Of a stretch of DNA of 32,334 bases, positions 14,969 to 25,700 are shown piece after piece; within the stretch, counting starts at the first letter, position 1; each line of letters begins with the position of its first letter. The DNA is taken from the NCBI GenBank assembly GCA_021828285.1, contig JAKASG010000032.1, positions 1 through 32,334 of the forward strand. The letters are read 5' to 3'. A program made the position numbers and the translations under genes. Under the pieces are notes generated by a model. That model searched no databases. It saw only the letters and a list, made by a program, of their open reading frames with translations, and was not told the origin of the DNA. The DNA comes from Acidobacteriota bacterium (GTDB lineage Bacteria > Acidobacteriota > Terriglobia > UBA7540).

Positions 14969-15772
14969 TCAATCGGACTCGGCCGCGACGAATTCGAGGA
15001 AACGGCAAACTTCGGCGGGATTGCGGAGAGAATAGCGGGCACGGCTTTCGCCGCGCCCGCCAACGCGAATCGTAATTCCACGCTTGAGGGCGCGGAACGC
15101 TTCTTCATCTGAATTATCGTCACCGATATAGACGACGAGGGCGGAGGGGGTGCTCCGCGCGAGCGCCCCGACGGCGGCGCCTTTTCCCTGAATCGCGCGC
15201 GGAAGCACTTCCCACACTTTCTTGCCTGCGAGCACTCGCAGCCATTTCCCGCGCGGGCGCAGCGCCTCATCCAGCATGACGCGCGCGCGGCGAATCTCAC
15301 GCGCTCGAGCGCCGCGATAATGGAGGGCAAAACTGAGGCGCTTATTTTCAATCCAAACACCGGCGAGATTTGCAACATCGCGCGATAAAGCCCTCAAAGC
15401 GGTCCGGAGCGCGCGGCGGGAGGGAGTGTCAAGGCCGCCCGCGGGCATGGCCGGATGAGCGCCGGCAGAGCCATCGGCGCCATAAACGCCCAGGCAATGG
15501 ATGCGCTTCGAGCGGCCAAAGCGGGCTCGCAAGTCGCGCAAGCTCCGCCCGCTGATGATCCAGACGGCGATGCGGGGATGGCGGGCGAGGCGGTTGAGCA
15601 GGGCGCCGGTTTTGGACGGCAAGCGAGCCTGTTCGCGGCGGGGGCGCAGCGGGGCGAGCGTCCCATCGAAATCGAGAAGCAGCAGGAGGCGGCGAGCGCC
15701 GCGGAGACGGTGGGCAACTTCAGACGCGCTCGCACCGAGAAGCGGCGATGGGCGCAGGCGCGCGGCCTTCAC
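14969..15772 (-). CDS. otsB: Trehalose-6-phosphate phosphatase
   Basis: HAD-superfamily phosphatase releasing trehalose from trehalose-6-phosphate, the second step of the OtsAB pathway. 267 residues. HAD motif I is LLDFDGTLAPL (nucleophile D34, acid D36), motif II is IISGRS, and motif IV is GDDNSDEEAFRAL. The GTG start at 15772 overlaps the otsA stop by the pattern GTGA, so the two genes are translationally coupled. The first 27 residues are basic and unconserved. The C-terminus reads PAEVCRFLEFVA. No signal peptide is seen, so it should act in the cytosol. Confidence 0.93.
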   Translation of the reverse strand: MKAARLRPSPLLGASASEVAHRLRGARRLLLLLDFDGTLAPLRPRREQARLPSKTGALLNRLARHPRIAVWIISGRSLRDLRARFGRSKRIHCLGVYGADGSAGAHPAMPAGGLDTPSRRALRTALRALSRDVANLAGVWIENKRLSFALHYRGARAREIRRARVMLDEALRPRGKWLRVLAGKKVWEVLPRAIQGKGAAVGALARSTPSALVVYIGDDNSDEEAFRALKRGITIRVGGRGESRARYSLRNPAEVCRFLEFVAAESD

Positions 15773-18057
15773 CGCGCGGTCTCCGCGACGCGAGGAGCGG
15801 CCGGGGCGGCTTGGGCTTCAATGCGCAGATCGGAGAGGTCGGTCATAATCGCCGCCGCCCAGCGATAAATATTATGCTCGCGAAGCGCTCGGCGCATTCG
15901 GCGCATCCGCTCCTGGCGCTCTTCGGGCTCGGATTCGAGCGCCACGCGAATCGCTTCGGCGAGCGCTTCCGTATCATAAGGGTTGACGATGTAGGCGTCG
16001 TGCAGCTCGCGCGCCGCGCCGGCAAACTGGCTCAAAATCAGTGCGCCTTGCTCGTCGTCGCGCGCCGCAACAAATTCTTTGGCCACCAGATTCATGCCGT
16101 CGTGGAGCGAGGTGACCATGCAGACGTCGGCGGCCTTGTAATAGGCGTCAATTTCCTTGTGCGAGTGCTGCCGCTCGAGATAAACGATGGGCTTCCATTC
16201 CGGAGTTTCGACGCTTTGGAAACGCTGATTGATGCGCTCCGCTTCCTGCCGAATCTCCCCGAGCAGATCCTGATACCGCTTGATGCGCGTGCGGCTCGGC
16301 GCGCCGATCTGCACGAAAGTGAATTGGCCGCGGTAAGCGGGATACTTCTCAATGAAGCGCTCAATGCCCCGGAAGCGCTCGACGATGCCCTTCGTGTAAT
16401 CCACGCGTTCGACGCCGACACCCATGAACAGGGCTTGAACGCCCAACTGCTTGAACATTCCAGCGCGCTCGAGATAAGGGGGCTCCCGCGGCTCGCCGGC
16501 CGGCGAACCGGTGAAGCCGACGCCGATGGGATAGCGGCGCACTTCGGTCAAATGGCCGTGCCGGTTGACCGCAAAACGGTCCCAATCAATTCGCGACTCG
16601 AGGGCCGCGTCCACGGTTTCAAGGAAGTAATTGCAATGCGATTGGATATGGAAGCCGACGAGGTCAGCGCCCAGCAGCCCATCCAGTAATTCGCGCTGCC
16701 AGGGGCATATGCCGAAGGCCTGCGGGTTCGGCCAGGGGATGTGCCAGAAAATGGCGACTCGCGCGTCGGGCCGCTCCGCTTTGATCAGGCGCGGCAGCAA
16801 GGCGAAGTGATAGTCCTGCACGAGGACGAAAGGATTTTCCGTCTCGCGCATCTCTTCGAGCGTCGCGCTGGCAAACTTTCGATTGACCTTCTCATACTGC
16901 TCCCAATCCGAAGCGCGGAAAATGGGACGAGTGTGCGCGATGTGGCAAAGCGGCCAGAGGCCCTCGTTGGCGAACCCGAAGTAGTAACCTTCTTCCTCTT
17001 CAGGGTCGAGCCATACGCGACGCAAGGTGTAATGCGGGTCGTCGGGGGGAACGCGCAGGCGGTCATGCGAGTCAACGGTTTCGCGGTCGGCGTCGCCCGA
17101 GCCGTGCGCGATCCACGTCCCATCACAGACGAAGAGAATGGGTTCGATGGCGGTTACGAGTCCGCTCGGGGGAACCATGACACTGATTTGCTTGCCATTG
17201 TGCACGTGGATATACGGTTCGCGATTGGCAATGAGGAAAAGCGGCCTTTCCTTCAGCTTGCTTCGCACGTGAATGCGGAGCCGCTCGGCCGTCCAGTGGG
17301 ACTCCGCGGAATTGCGGAGGCGGGCTTCTTCTTCCGCTGCCGCGCGCGCCGCGGTGAGGGTCTTGGCCAAATGGCCCACTTCTTCGGCCAGGGGCTTGAA
17401 CAGATCGTCATCCGGAAGCGGCGGCTTGGCGAGGCTTTCGCCCTTGCGCATTTCCCGAATCCATTGCGCCGTCCGTGAAATAGGCCCGGCAAAGCTCCAG
17501 CGGATGACGAAGAATACGATGGCGACGATCAGCAGAAGCTCGATCAGGAGCGTCCAAAAGGTGGTCCGCCAAAGGCGCACATTCTGCTCCCGAATATAGC
17601 CGGCGTCGTAAAAGATGCCGAGCGCGCCGATTACCGCCGCTCCGTGATGGAGCGGGACGGCGTAAACGTAAAGATAAGCTGGTCCCACCTGGAGAAACTC
17701 TTCTCGGCCGCCATTTTCAACCGTGGCGCGCACGACGCCCGAAGGCGTATGCGTGACCACGCCCGCGAGGCTGGGGGTCTCGACAAGCAGATTTCCCTGG
17801 TCATCGTAAACGGCTACGCCGTAAAGCCCGTCGCGGTTTTCAACCTGGGTCAGAAGCTGCAACAATTGCGGCCCGCCGGCGGTGGAAAGGAGCGGCTCCG
17901 TCTTATCTTGCAAATATCCGCCCAGCCTTTCGGCGCGGCTTTTGATCTCATGGCGGAGCGCCCGGCTCTCGGTGCGCACCTCAAAGAACGCGAAGATGTA
18001 GGCCACCGCAGCCGTCACCACGATCAGCGAAATGATGAGCTTCAAGCTGACGCGCAT
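15769..18057 (-). CDS. otsA: Membrane sensor-HAMP-trehalose-6-phosphate synthase fusion
   Basis: The C-terminal ~480 residues are a GT20 trehalose-6-phosphate synthase (UDP/ADP-glucose plus glucose-6-phosphate). [15 protein letters not shown] carries the donor-binding Arg/Lys, and [15 protein letters not shown] the nucleotide-sugar loop. [15 protein letters not shown] is also diagnostic. The N-terminal ~270 residues are unlike ordinary OtsA: TM1 (about 5-25), an extracytoplasmic domain (about 26-160, with [18 protein letters not shown] as in Cache-like sensors), TM2 (about 165-190), a HAMP-like linker ([11 protein letters not shown] to [12 protein letters not shown]) and a short coiled coil. 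The start at 18057 gives [11 protein letters not shown]; in-frame ATGs at 18153 and 18255 would add hydrophilic residues. A GGAGG is 14 bases upstream. 762 residues against about 470-500 for OtsA. Overlaps otsB. Confidence 0.93.
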   Translation of the reverse strand: MRVSLKLIISLIVVTAAVAYIFAFFEVRTESRALRHEIKSRAERLGGYLQDKTEPLLSTAGGPQLLQLLTQVENRDGLYGVAVYDDQGNLLVETPSLAGVVTHTPSGVVRATVENGGREEFLQVGPAYLYVYAVPLHHGAAVIGALGIFYDAGYIREQNVRLWRTTFWTLLIELLLIVAIVFFVIRWSFAGPISRTAQWIREMRKGESLAKPPLPDDDLFKPLAEEVGHLAKTLTAARAAAEEEARLRNSAESHWTAERLRIHVRSKLKERPLFLIANREPYIHVHNGKQISVMVPPSGLVTAIEPILFVCDGTWIAHGSGDADRETVDSHDRLRVPPDDPHYTLRRVWLDPEEEEGYYFGFANEGLWPLCHIAHTRPIFRASDWEQYEKVNRKFASATLEEMRETENPFVLVQDYHFALLPRLIKAERPDARVAIFWHIPWPNPQAFGICPWQRELLDGLLGADLVGFHIQSHCNYFLETVDAALESRIDWDRFAVNRHGHLTEVRRYPIGVGFTGSPAGEPREPPYLERAGMFKQLGVQALFMGVGVERVDYTKGIVERFRGIERFIEKYPAYRGQFTFVQIGAPSRTRIKRYQDLLGEIRQEAERINQRFQSVETPEWKPIVYLERQHSHKEIDAYYKAADVCMVTSLHDGMNLVAKEFVAARDDEQGALILSQFAGAARELHDAYIVNPYDTEALAEAIRVALESEPEERQERMRRMRRALREHNIYRWAAAIMTDLSDLRIEAQAAPAAPRVAETAR

Positions 18058-18371
18058 AGGGAATATTTTACGCCTCCGCGCCCTCCCATCAGAAAAAAGT
18101 TTCAAGAGATGCCGGCTGATCGGCCAGGCGAGAAAGCGAGGCGGACCCAGCATATCGCGCGGCTGGCGAGTCTCCGGTGATTGCGGCCGCAGGGTGGAAG
18201 AGGAACCTTCCCGCCGCGCCGATTCCAGCAAGCCGTTGTCGTCTTCCGGGCCCATGAATCTTCCGTCTTAATTTTGATGCCGGGCGGCAGTATGACGTTC
18301 TCCGGGTCCTTAGCGGGCTTCGCCTGATATGATAGTACGCTTGGAGGGCCGGAATGCCCGGAGGCGGCAAA

Positions 18372-19079
18372 ATGGAATTCGAGGGGCGAGTGGCGATCCT
18401 GACAGGCGGAAGCGGCGCTCTCGGCACCGCGGTGGCGCTCGATTTGCTAGCCGCCGGAGCGCGCGTGGCGATTCCTTACGTCGTGGATGCAGAATGGGCC
18501 GCGTTGGAAGCGCGGGCGGCGGAGCGGAAGAAGAACCTCTACGGCGCAAAAGCGGACATCACGCGCAGCGAGGCAGTGCAGGCTTTCGCGCACGAGGTGA
18601 GCGCGCATTGGGCGCCGGCGGATTTCCTGGTTTGCGTCGCCGGAGGGTTCGCGGCGGGGAGAAGCTGGGAAGCGGATGACGCGGCTTGGAGCCGCATGCT
18701 CGACCTGAATCTGCGGTCGGTCGTCTTTGCGCTGCGCGCCGTGGTTCCGGCGATGATCGAGCGGAATTTCGGGCGAATTGTGACCGTCTCAAGCGGCTCA
18801 ATCCTGCGAGGCGGCGGCGCGGGCATCGCCCCTTACGCCGTCTCGAAGGGCGCCGTCCTGCAATTGAGCGAAATTCTGGCCGACGAACTGAGAGAGCGCG
18901 ACATCCTCGTGCGATGCATCCTGCCGGGAACCATGGATACGGAAGCGAACCGGCGCGCCATGCCGAAAGCCGATTTTTCAAAATGGGTAGCCGTCGAAGA
19001 CGTCGCCCGAGTTATTCACGCCTTGCTCTCGGAAGATTTCCGCGCCGTGCGAAGCGTCGCCGTGCCGGTCCTCGGGTAG
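18372..19079 (+). CDS. Short-chain dehydrogenase/reductase
   Basis: NAD(P)-dependent oxidoreductase of the classical SDR family, 235 residues, substrate unknown. The Rossmann motif is TGGSGALG. The usual NNAG is CVAGG here, followed by LNLRSVVFALRAVVPAM. The catalytic set is Ser in VSSGSIL and YAVSK (Tyr and Lys). The region after ILPGTMDTEANR fits the cofactor/substrate loop. Two starts each have a good Shine-Dalgarno: ATG 18354 (GGAGG six bases before) and ATG 18372 (GGAGG seven bases before). The second gives the usual short SDR N-terminus and is preferred. TATGAT at 18328-18333 could be the -10. Divergent from otsA, convergent with the DUF3857 gene. Confidence 0.9.
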   Translation: MEFEGRVAILTGGSGALGTAVALDLLAAGARVAIPYVVDAEWAALEARAAERKKNLYGAKADITRSEAVQAFAHEVSAHWAPADFLVCVAGGFAAGRSWEADDAAWSRMLDLNLRSVVFALRAVVPAMIERNFGRIVTVSSGSILRGGGAGIAPYAVSKGAVLQLSEILADELRERDILVRCILPGTMDTEANRRAMPKADFSKWVAVEDVARVIHALLSEDFRAVRSVAVPVLG

Positions 19080-19143
19080 CCGGCGCTTCCCTTAACCCTG
19101 CGTGGCTCTTGAAGATCCTCCCTAGAGTGGCGAGATTTCAACC

Positions 19144-22100
19144 TCAGTGAACGGAGCGGACGTCCTGCGGCAGGAGCAACACAAAAGCGCAGGTTGAAGA
19201 GTACTTGCCGCACGATAGGATTCCGCGGCGAAGGATGAGCGCCTGGGAGTCATCCGGAATCGGGTCGTTGAAGTGAAGGCTCGAAATGCGGCTCGCCGCC
19301 GCTCGAAGCGCATCCAAGCCAGCTACAAACTTGACGGCTTCGGCCTTGCCCGCTGACCCGATGAGCACGAGAAAGTCCGCCTGCCCGAGCGCCAAGCCCT
19401 TGCGGCTGATCGCATAGGTTCGCGTCTGGGAAAGCGCGCCGCGCGCCTGCCACGAGTCCACATCCACATTGGAGTTGCCGACGAGCCGGGCCAAGCGTTT
19501 CCTTGCGTCTGCCTGGGAAGGGTAGGGATAAGCCGGAAGGGGCTGCATTTGCCCAGAAGCTTGAGTGGGGGTTGGCGGGCTCGTCTGCACGGTAGCTCCG
19601 AAGGCCTGGATGGCCCCTTTCCAATCTTTGAGCTTTTCGTCAACCTGCCCGAGATGGTCGCCAATGCCGGCATCCTGGCTAAGGACCCAGGCCGCATTGA
19701 TGAATCGCTTTGCTCGCTCGAATCGGCCTTCCCGGTAATAGAGCCATCCGAGGCTGTCCCAGTACGCGCTCAGGTAATCGGTATGGAAAAGATCTGCGTC
19801 TTCGACGTGGTCGAGACTGACTTTGGAAGATGCCGTCTCCGCAGACGCAACAGCCATTTTCAGGTATTTCTCGGCGAGCGGAAGATCTACCTTCCGGTCG
19901 GCCATATCGTAGCCCACGTTGTTCCATGTGAGCGGCGTCGGATTCAATTTAACAGCTTCTTTGTAAGCGGCCACCGCCTGCTCGGTTTTTCCTTCGCCGG
20001 CATACGCCGCGCCGAGGTTCAGCTTATTAGTCCACGTGTTTGCTCCCAGCTTGATGGCCGTCTCGTACTCCGCGGCGGCCTGGGCGTATTGCTTTTGGTA
20101 AAGCAGAATGGATGCGAGGCTCCCATGCGCGTCTGCGCTCTGGGGATTGGCTTTAACGCATTCTTGCCATAGCTGACGAGCCTCGTCTTCGTGGTCGCTC
20201 ACAGCCAGGACCCAGGCAAGCATCTTGTATGGCCTCAGATCTTGCGGGGCCAGCGCAATCGCTTTCCGATAGGCCTCCTCAGCCTCGTCGGTGTGCTGAA
20301 GCTGGGAATAGAACATGCCAGCGACCATCCAGGCGGCCTCTGAGTTCGGCGCGGCGTCCATCGCCCGGTGGATATCATTTTCGGCTGCCCCGAAGTCTCC
20401 TCCGCGCCAGTCGTTAAGCGCTCGTTGGTACGCTTCGCGGAACTCCGGGTTTGTCCACAATTGCGCCCCGGACGCTGCGCCCGGAGCTGCCAGGACGATG
20501 TAGGTGCTGATATCGTCCTCCATAGCCCTGCGAAATTTCCGATAGGCGGAGACCTGCGCCGCCGGAACCTGGTCGGCTGCGATCGTCAGGCGGCGCTTGC
20601 TTGAGAGAACGCCGTCCTTGAAATCGTAGGTGGAGTGGTATTCGGCGAAAGGAGCTGTCAGATTGACGGCCTTCGGCAAAGTGGGAGTGTAACCCTTCGG
20701 CAACTCAATGGTGGTCAAGCAAGTCTGACCGCCCGGGTCGCCGAGGATGACGGCACGCGGCGTTTTACTCTCGTGGTGAGGGATCGGGGGCACGAGCATG
20801 GGTGGACAGGGCGGGCCGATCTGATTATGCGACCAGTTCGAGTAATTCTTGCGCACGTAGTTGTAAGAAATCGTAAAGGGATGGCTTGTGTCGGTGGGTG
20901 AAGACACCTGTACCTTGCTGACCGTGCCCCCAAAGCCGGTCGAATAAGAAATGCTCTGAACGGCTTTCTTCCACCGCGATTGGGCGATATCGTTGAAGAC
21001 CAGCCGCATCAAGAGCGCTGAGTCTCCATCATACGATTGCCGCATTTTGCCGGTAAAAGTGCCGTCCGCCGCAAGCTGGCCATCGGCTTGGAAGGTCAAG
21101 TTGTTGGGAACGGGCGGTTGCGCAGGGGTTGCAACCAGGTAAGCAGGTTGGTCGCGGGGGATCACGAGCGCCTGCTTGTTGCGGAGGCTGTAGGTCAGCA
21201 GGCCGAGCGGAGCAAGCTCGCTCGTCGCGTCCATCCAAACAAGGTTTTTGCCTTCGGGGACCACCGTAATCACGTGATCGAACTGCCCGGGCGAAGGAAC
21301 GTGTGGGTCAATTTTCTGAAGTGAATTGATGAGCACGGGCCAGGCGGTGATGCCGGCAGCCTGAAGCAGCGAGGCCAGCAGAGTGTGCTTATCTTTGCAG
21401 TCGCCATATCCGTTCCCAAGGACAGCGTCCGCAGCGTGCGGCCTATAGCGCCCGACCCCGAATGAAATCCCGATATAGCGGAACTGCTGCGCCACAAATT
21501 GATAAATCGCCTGGATTTTTTGCTGCTCGGTCGTCAGGCCCTGAGTAAGCTCGGCGGCCTTGGCGCGAATATCCGCGGTCGGCGCCATTTGCGGATCCTC
21601 GAGCGACGCCCACCACTTTCCAACCTGCGCCCAGCTCGTGAAGCTGCTCACGAGCACGTCCGGCGGCGGAGCCTGGCCGATGGGGTAAAGCGGCTGCGGA
21701 ACTCGTTTGAGATAACTGGTTTTCCAGAGGTAAATTTTCCGTCCGTCCTTCACGGTGACGGCCGGCTGGACGGATGCGCTCGCCACTTTGACAGCTCGCC
21801 CCTCGGGCACGCTGACTTCAAGCTCCTCGTCGAGAACAATCGCCGTGTTGGTAAAATTGTAAGACAGCCAGAATTGGCCGGGAACGAGCGGCGCAAAAGT
21901 GTGAGAGTGAAGGCGGTATTCAAGCTCACTTCCCGGAACCAGACCCTTGACCGGAACGTGGATCTCACGGAGGTCGCTGTATTCGGGAGCGTAAATAGTC
22001 ACCTGAGGAGTGACGTCCTGGTAGCTCGAAGGCGGCGTCACGATGACCGTGCCGTCCGGCTGGCGAACGCGCACATAGTCAATGTGCGGATGCTCGGAAT

Positions 22101-22365
22101 CTTTCGCATAGTTGAAAACCAGCACGCCATATGCCTGAACGCCCGCCGCCGACTGCACTTTGATACGGGTGGTCCCATCCTGCGAGTACGTGCCGTCATT
22201 GTTGAAGGTGTAGTCCATGCGAATGCTTTGAATAACGGCCGCTTCCTTCGAGTAATCGGGCTTTGATGGCGGCTTTGGGCTGTTCGCGAAACCGAAGACC
22301 GCGGAGCAAAGCCCGCAGATAAGGGCAAGGATAATGTGCTTCAACGCGGCGGGATTTGCATCCAT
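19144..22365 (-). CDS. Exported DUF3857 / transglutaminase-like / TPR protein
   Basis: 1073 residues with an N-terminal signal segment (about 8-27). A DUF3857 beta domain spans about 45-240. A transglutaminase-like domain follows with a full papain-type triad: C323 in GYGDCKDKHTLL, H364 in FDHVITV and D379 in WMDATSEL. A linker and beta region (about 430-620) leads into TPRs from about 660 to 900, with WMVAGMFYSQLQHTDEAEEA, LAPQDLRPYKMLAW and LNLGAAYAGEGKTEQAVAAY. The C-terminus is unassigned. The family is abundant in Acidobacteriota and Bacteroidota; it is probably periplasmic or outer-membrane-associated, with unknown substrate. Single gene with its own promoter close to the ATG. Confidence 0.88.
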   Translation of the reverse strand: MDANPAALKHIILALICGLCSAVFGFANSPKPPSKPDYSKEAAVIQSIRMDYTFNNDGTYSQDGTTRIKVQSAAGVQAYGVLVFNYAKDSEHPHIDYVRVRQPDGTVIVTPPSSYQDVTPQVTIYAPEYSDLREIHVPVKGLVPGSELEYRLHSHTFAPLVPGQFWLSYNFTNTAIVLDEELEVSVPEGRAVKVASASVQPAVTVKDGRKIYLWKTSYLKRVPQPLYPIGQAPPPDVLVSSFTSWAQVGKWWASLEDPQMAPTADIRAKAAELTQGLTTEQQKIQAIYQFVAQQFRYIGISFGVGRYRPHAADAVLGNGYGDCKDKHTLLASLLQAAGITAWPVLINSLQKIDPHVPSPGQFDHVITVVPEGKNLVWMDATSELAPLGLLTYSLRNKQALVIPRDQPAYLVATPAQPPVPNNLTFQADGQLAADGTFTGKMRQSYDGDSALLMRLVFNDIAQSRWKKAVQSISYSTGFGGTVSKVQVSSPTDTSHPFTISYNYVRKNYSNWSHNQIGPPCPPMLVPPIPHHESKTPRAVILGDPGGQTCLTTIELPKGYTPTLPKAVNLTAPFAEYHSTYDFKDGVLSSKRRLTIAADQVPAAQVSAYRKFRRAMEDDISTYIVLAAPGAASGAQLWTNPEFREAYQRALNDWRGGDFGAAENDIHRAMDAAPNSEAAWMVAGMFYSQLQHTDEAEEAYRKAIALAPQDLRPYKMLAWVLAVSDHEDEARQLWQECVKANPQSADAHGSLASILLYQKQYAQAAAEYETAIKLGANTWTNKLNLGAAYAGEGKTEQAVAAYKEAVKLNPTPLTWNNVGYDMADRKVDLPLAEKYLKMAVASAETASSKVSLDHVEDADLFHTDYLSAYWDSLGWLYYREGRFERAKRFINAAWVLSQDAGIGDHLGQVDEKLKDWKGAIQAFGATVQTSPPTPTQASGQMQPLPAYPYPSQADARKRLARLVGNSNVDVDSWQARGALSQTRTYAISRKGLALGQADFLVLIGSAGKAEAVKFVAGLDALRAAASRISSLHFNDPIPDDSQALILRRGILSCGKYSSTCAFVLLLPQDVRSVH

Positions 22366-22373
22366 GGCACTTA

Positions 22374-22402
22374 ACTACACCAAATAAAGGAATGCAATAC
22401 AA
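22374..22402 (-). promoter_or_regulatory. Candidate promoter of the DUF3857 gene
   Basis: On the minus strand TTGTAT (22402-22397) and TGTAGT (22379-22374) are 17 bases apart. The -10 ends eight bases before ATG 22365, which would make the mRNA nearly leaderless; no Shine-Dalgarno is seen. Confidence 0.4.
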
Positions 22403-22747
22403 GCGCCATTTTTACGCCGGCGAAAACACTGACACACCAAAAATGGAGGGAAAATCCTAAACCCGAAACTTGAGCCGGAAGAGCCGGCCGTAGGCAAAAT
22501 AAAACCTGGACCAGCAATGTCAAAATCCAAGGAAGTAATAGGTTTCTATTATTGTCGGAACGCCGGCGCGCCGGTATGATGACTGGGTTTATTGGGCTGC
22601 CGTTGCCGTCGAGTCTTCACTCGTCAGAGGCCGGAACAGCTTTTCGGATGAGCGTCGGGCTATCGAGGTCTTGGAATGCAACTCACGAAGGAGTCGCAGC
22701 GCTTTAGTCTGTCCTCGCGGGCGGATTGAGGGCGGCGCAGAGGTCGC
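22403..22747. other. Long intergenic region between divergent genes
   Basis: This is most of the ~380-base gap between the DUF3857 start and the cytochrome start. It holds the candidate cytochrome promoter (22552-22580) and about 160 bases of putative 5' leader. No ORF or RNA family is recognised. The AT-rich part before 22550 contrasts with the GC-rich surroundings. Confidence 0.4.
22552..22580 (+). promoter_or_regulatory. Promoter for cytochrome gene with palindrome in the spacer
   Basis: TTGTCG (22552-22557) and TATGAT (22575-22580) are exactly 17 bases apart. The spacer contains CCGGCGCGCCGG (22563-22574), a perfect 12-bp palindrome lying directly against the -10, a position suited to a repressor or activator dimer. 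Transcription would begin near 22587. Confidence 0.5.
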
Positions 22748-25700
22748 TTGGCGGAAACCGGAAAGCACAGGATCGCAGCAAGACTTTTGTTGATCCTCGG
22801 CCTGCTCTTAATTGTCAACAGCGCGTACACTGCCGCTTATGGCAGTCCTACCCTGTTCTACGTCGCGAACGCCCTGCTCCATCCTTTTCTTGGCCTCGTC
22901 GTCGCGGCGCTTTTTGCGGCGTTCATCTTCCGGCACCGTGAAATTTTAAGCGGCGTGACCGGGAAGCTGGCCGCCGGACTGCTCGCGATATCCGGCGGGT
23001 TTGGCGTTTTCCTGATTTTCGGGGGCATGACGCACCCGCACACGTGGGAATTGTTCGTGCACGTCGGATGCGCGATTGCAGGGCTGTTCTTCCTGGTGCT
23101 GAAGTTCAGAGAACCGGCGAGCGAGGCGCTGGCGGCGCTCTGCTCGCGACGCATGGCGCGCGGAGCATTCGCGGTGATGGTGGGGTCCCTGATCTTTTAC
23201 GGAGCGGCGAAGGGTTACCAGCATTATTTTCCAAAACCAAATTACGTCATCCACAACCCCCTTACCGCTCCGACGACCGCCTATCACGAAGGCGGAGGCC
23301 GATACAGCCTGATGTGGCCGAGTTCGGCCGAAAGCTCGAACGGCGGAACGATTCCAAGTGGATTCTTCCTGGACTCCAAGAGTTGCGAGCCGTGCCATAA
23401 GGATATTTACCGCCAATGGCACAGCTCCATGCATCACTACTCCTCCTTCAACAACCAGTGGTACCGCAAGGCGATCGAGTACATGCAGTCGACCGTGGGC
23501 ATCAAGTCTTCCATGCTTTGCGCGGGTTGCCACGACCAGGCGCTCGCCTTCACGGATATGATGCAGAAATATCCGATTCGCCAGATCGAATTCACGCCGG
23601 AAGGTCAGGCGGGGCTGACCTGCGTTTCCTGCCACGCGATTGCGGCGGTGCCGAGCACAATGGGCAACGCCGGCTATGTGTTGAAGTACCCCGCGCTCGA
23701 CCGGCTGGTGACGAGCAAATACCGCATCATCCGCGATATCGCGAACTACGCAATCATTCTCGACCCGAAGCCGCACCGCGAAGTTTTCTTCCGGCCGTTC
23801 ATGCACGATCAGAGTCAGGTGGCCGAGTTCTGCTCGGCCTGCCACAAAGTCCATCTCGATTTTCCGGACAATCATTACCGCTGGATTCGCGGCTTCGACG
23901 ATTACGACCACTGGCAGGCGAGCGGCGTTTCCGGGGGCAGCGCGCGATCCTTTTATTATCCGCCGAAGCCTGAAACCTGCACCGACTGCCATATGCCGCT
24001 CGTGCGCTCGAACGACTATGGGAATATTCACGGATACGTCAATTCGCACCGGTTTGTGGCCGCCAACACGGCGGTTCCGACTTCCCACGGCGATGCGAAG
24101 CAGGTGCAGGACGTCGAGAAATTCCTGAAAGGCGCGGTGACGGTGGACCTCTTCGCCATCGCTCAGGAACCGAAAGAGGCGGCTTTGCGGCCGATTTCCA
24201 TGGGGCTGATCAGCGGCCCGCAGCTTTCCACCATGTTTGCGGTGGGTGAAGAGTCCGCTCGCGGCCTCGAAGCGCAGGAAGCGATCACCGCGCCTCCGGC
24301 CAAGCTGATGGCGCCGCTCAACCGCGGCGTGGGCTATTTGCGGCGCGGAGAAACCGCGCGCGTCGAAGTCGTCGTGCGCACCCGCCGCCTCGGCCATTTC
24401 TTTCCCGGCGGCACGATTGACGCTTTCGACACCTGGGTCGAGCTGAAGGCGGTGGATAACAAAGGGCACATCATCTACTGGAGCGGTGAGGTCGCGGACA
24501 ACGGACGCGGGCCGGTGGATCCCGGCGCTCAATTCTACCGCGCTCTCCAGCTCGACGCCCACGGGCACTGGGTCAACAAGCGCAATTCCTGGACGGAACA
24601 TGCGGTGGTTTACGCGCATTTGATTCCGCCGGGCGCCGCGGATACGGTCCATTTCCGCATCAAGATTCCGAAAGATTGCGGCAACAAGATCACCTTCACG
24701 GCCACGCTGAACTACCGCAAATTCGACTGGTGGTTCACGCAATGGGCGTTCGCCGGCCGGCGCGATCCCTACCAGAAAAACCGCGTCACGACCGACCAAT
24801 CCGACAATACGCACTGGCTTTTCAACGGAAACCCCGTCCGCGCCGACGTCTCCGCGAAGTATAAGAAGATTCCAAACGTTCCGATCGTCGTGATGTCGAA
24901 AGCGAAGGTAACGATTCCGGTGCTGCCGGCCTCAAGCCAGCCCTTCCAGCAGCAAATCAAAGTGCTTCCGAAGGATTTTTACCGCTGGAATGATTATGGA
25001 ATCGGCTTGCTTCTCCAGGGCGATCTCGAAGGGGCGGAGCGTGCTTTCAAGATCGTCACCCAGATCAATCCGAAATACGCCGATGGATGGGTCAACGTCG
25101 CTCGAGCGATCATTCAGGTGGGCAATACGGATGCGGCGATTCCTTATCTCAAGACCGCGCTCGCGCTCAACCCGAAACTCGGCAGCGCGTATTACTTCAT
25201 GGGCCAGGTTTACCAATCCAAAGGACAATACCCCCAGGCCTACGCCGAATACGCCCGGGCTGCGCAGCTTTATCCGGTTGACCGCGTGGTGCGGAACGCG
25301 ATGGGACGCATTCTGTTTCTCGAGAGGAAATACGGTCCGGCGGTCCAGCAATTCCTCCGCACGCTCAGCATCGATCCGGAAAATCTCAGCGCCCATTACA
25401 ACCTGATGCTTTGCTACCAGGGGCTCCAGGAGCCGGCGAAAGCCGCCCGCGAAGAAAAACTCTTCCTGCGCTTCAAGGCGGATGAAGCGGCGACCTCGAT
25501 CCTCGGCCCTTACGAACTGAAGAATCCGCAGGACGATAATGAAGCACAGCCCATTCACGAGGAAATTTCGATCCAGAATGAGCCTTCGGCCGAACTGAAT
25601 TTCTTCTGGAACTACGGCCAGAAATGGGAATGGCTGCCCGGCAAACTTGGCCAAGAGCAGGAAGCCGCGCTCGCCCGACACAAAAAAGACGGAAGTTACG

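Noticed and set aside
22946-24814. 622-codon minus-strand open frame opposite the cytochrome gene
   Set aside because: The plus strand has five CxxCH motifs and membrane helices; the minus frame is a shadow with no recognisable domain.
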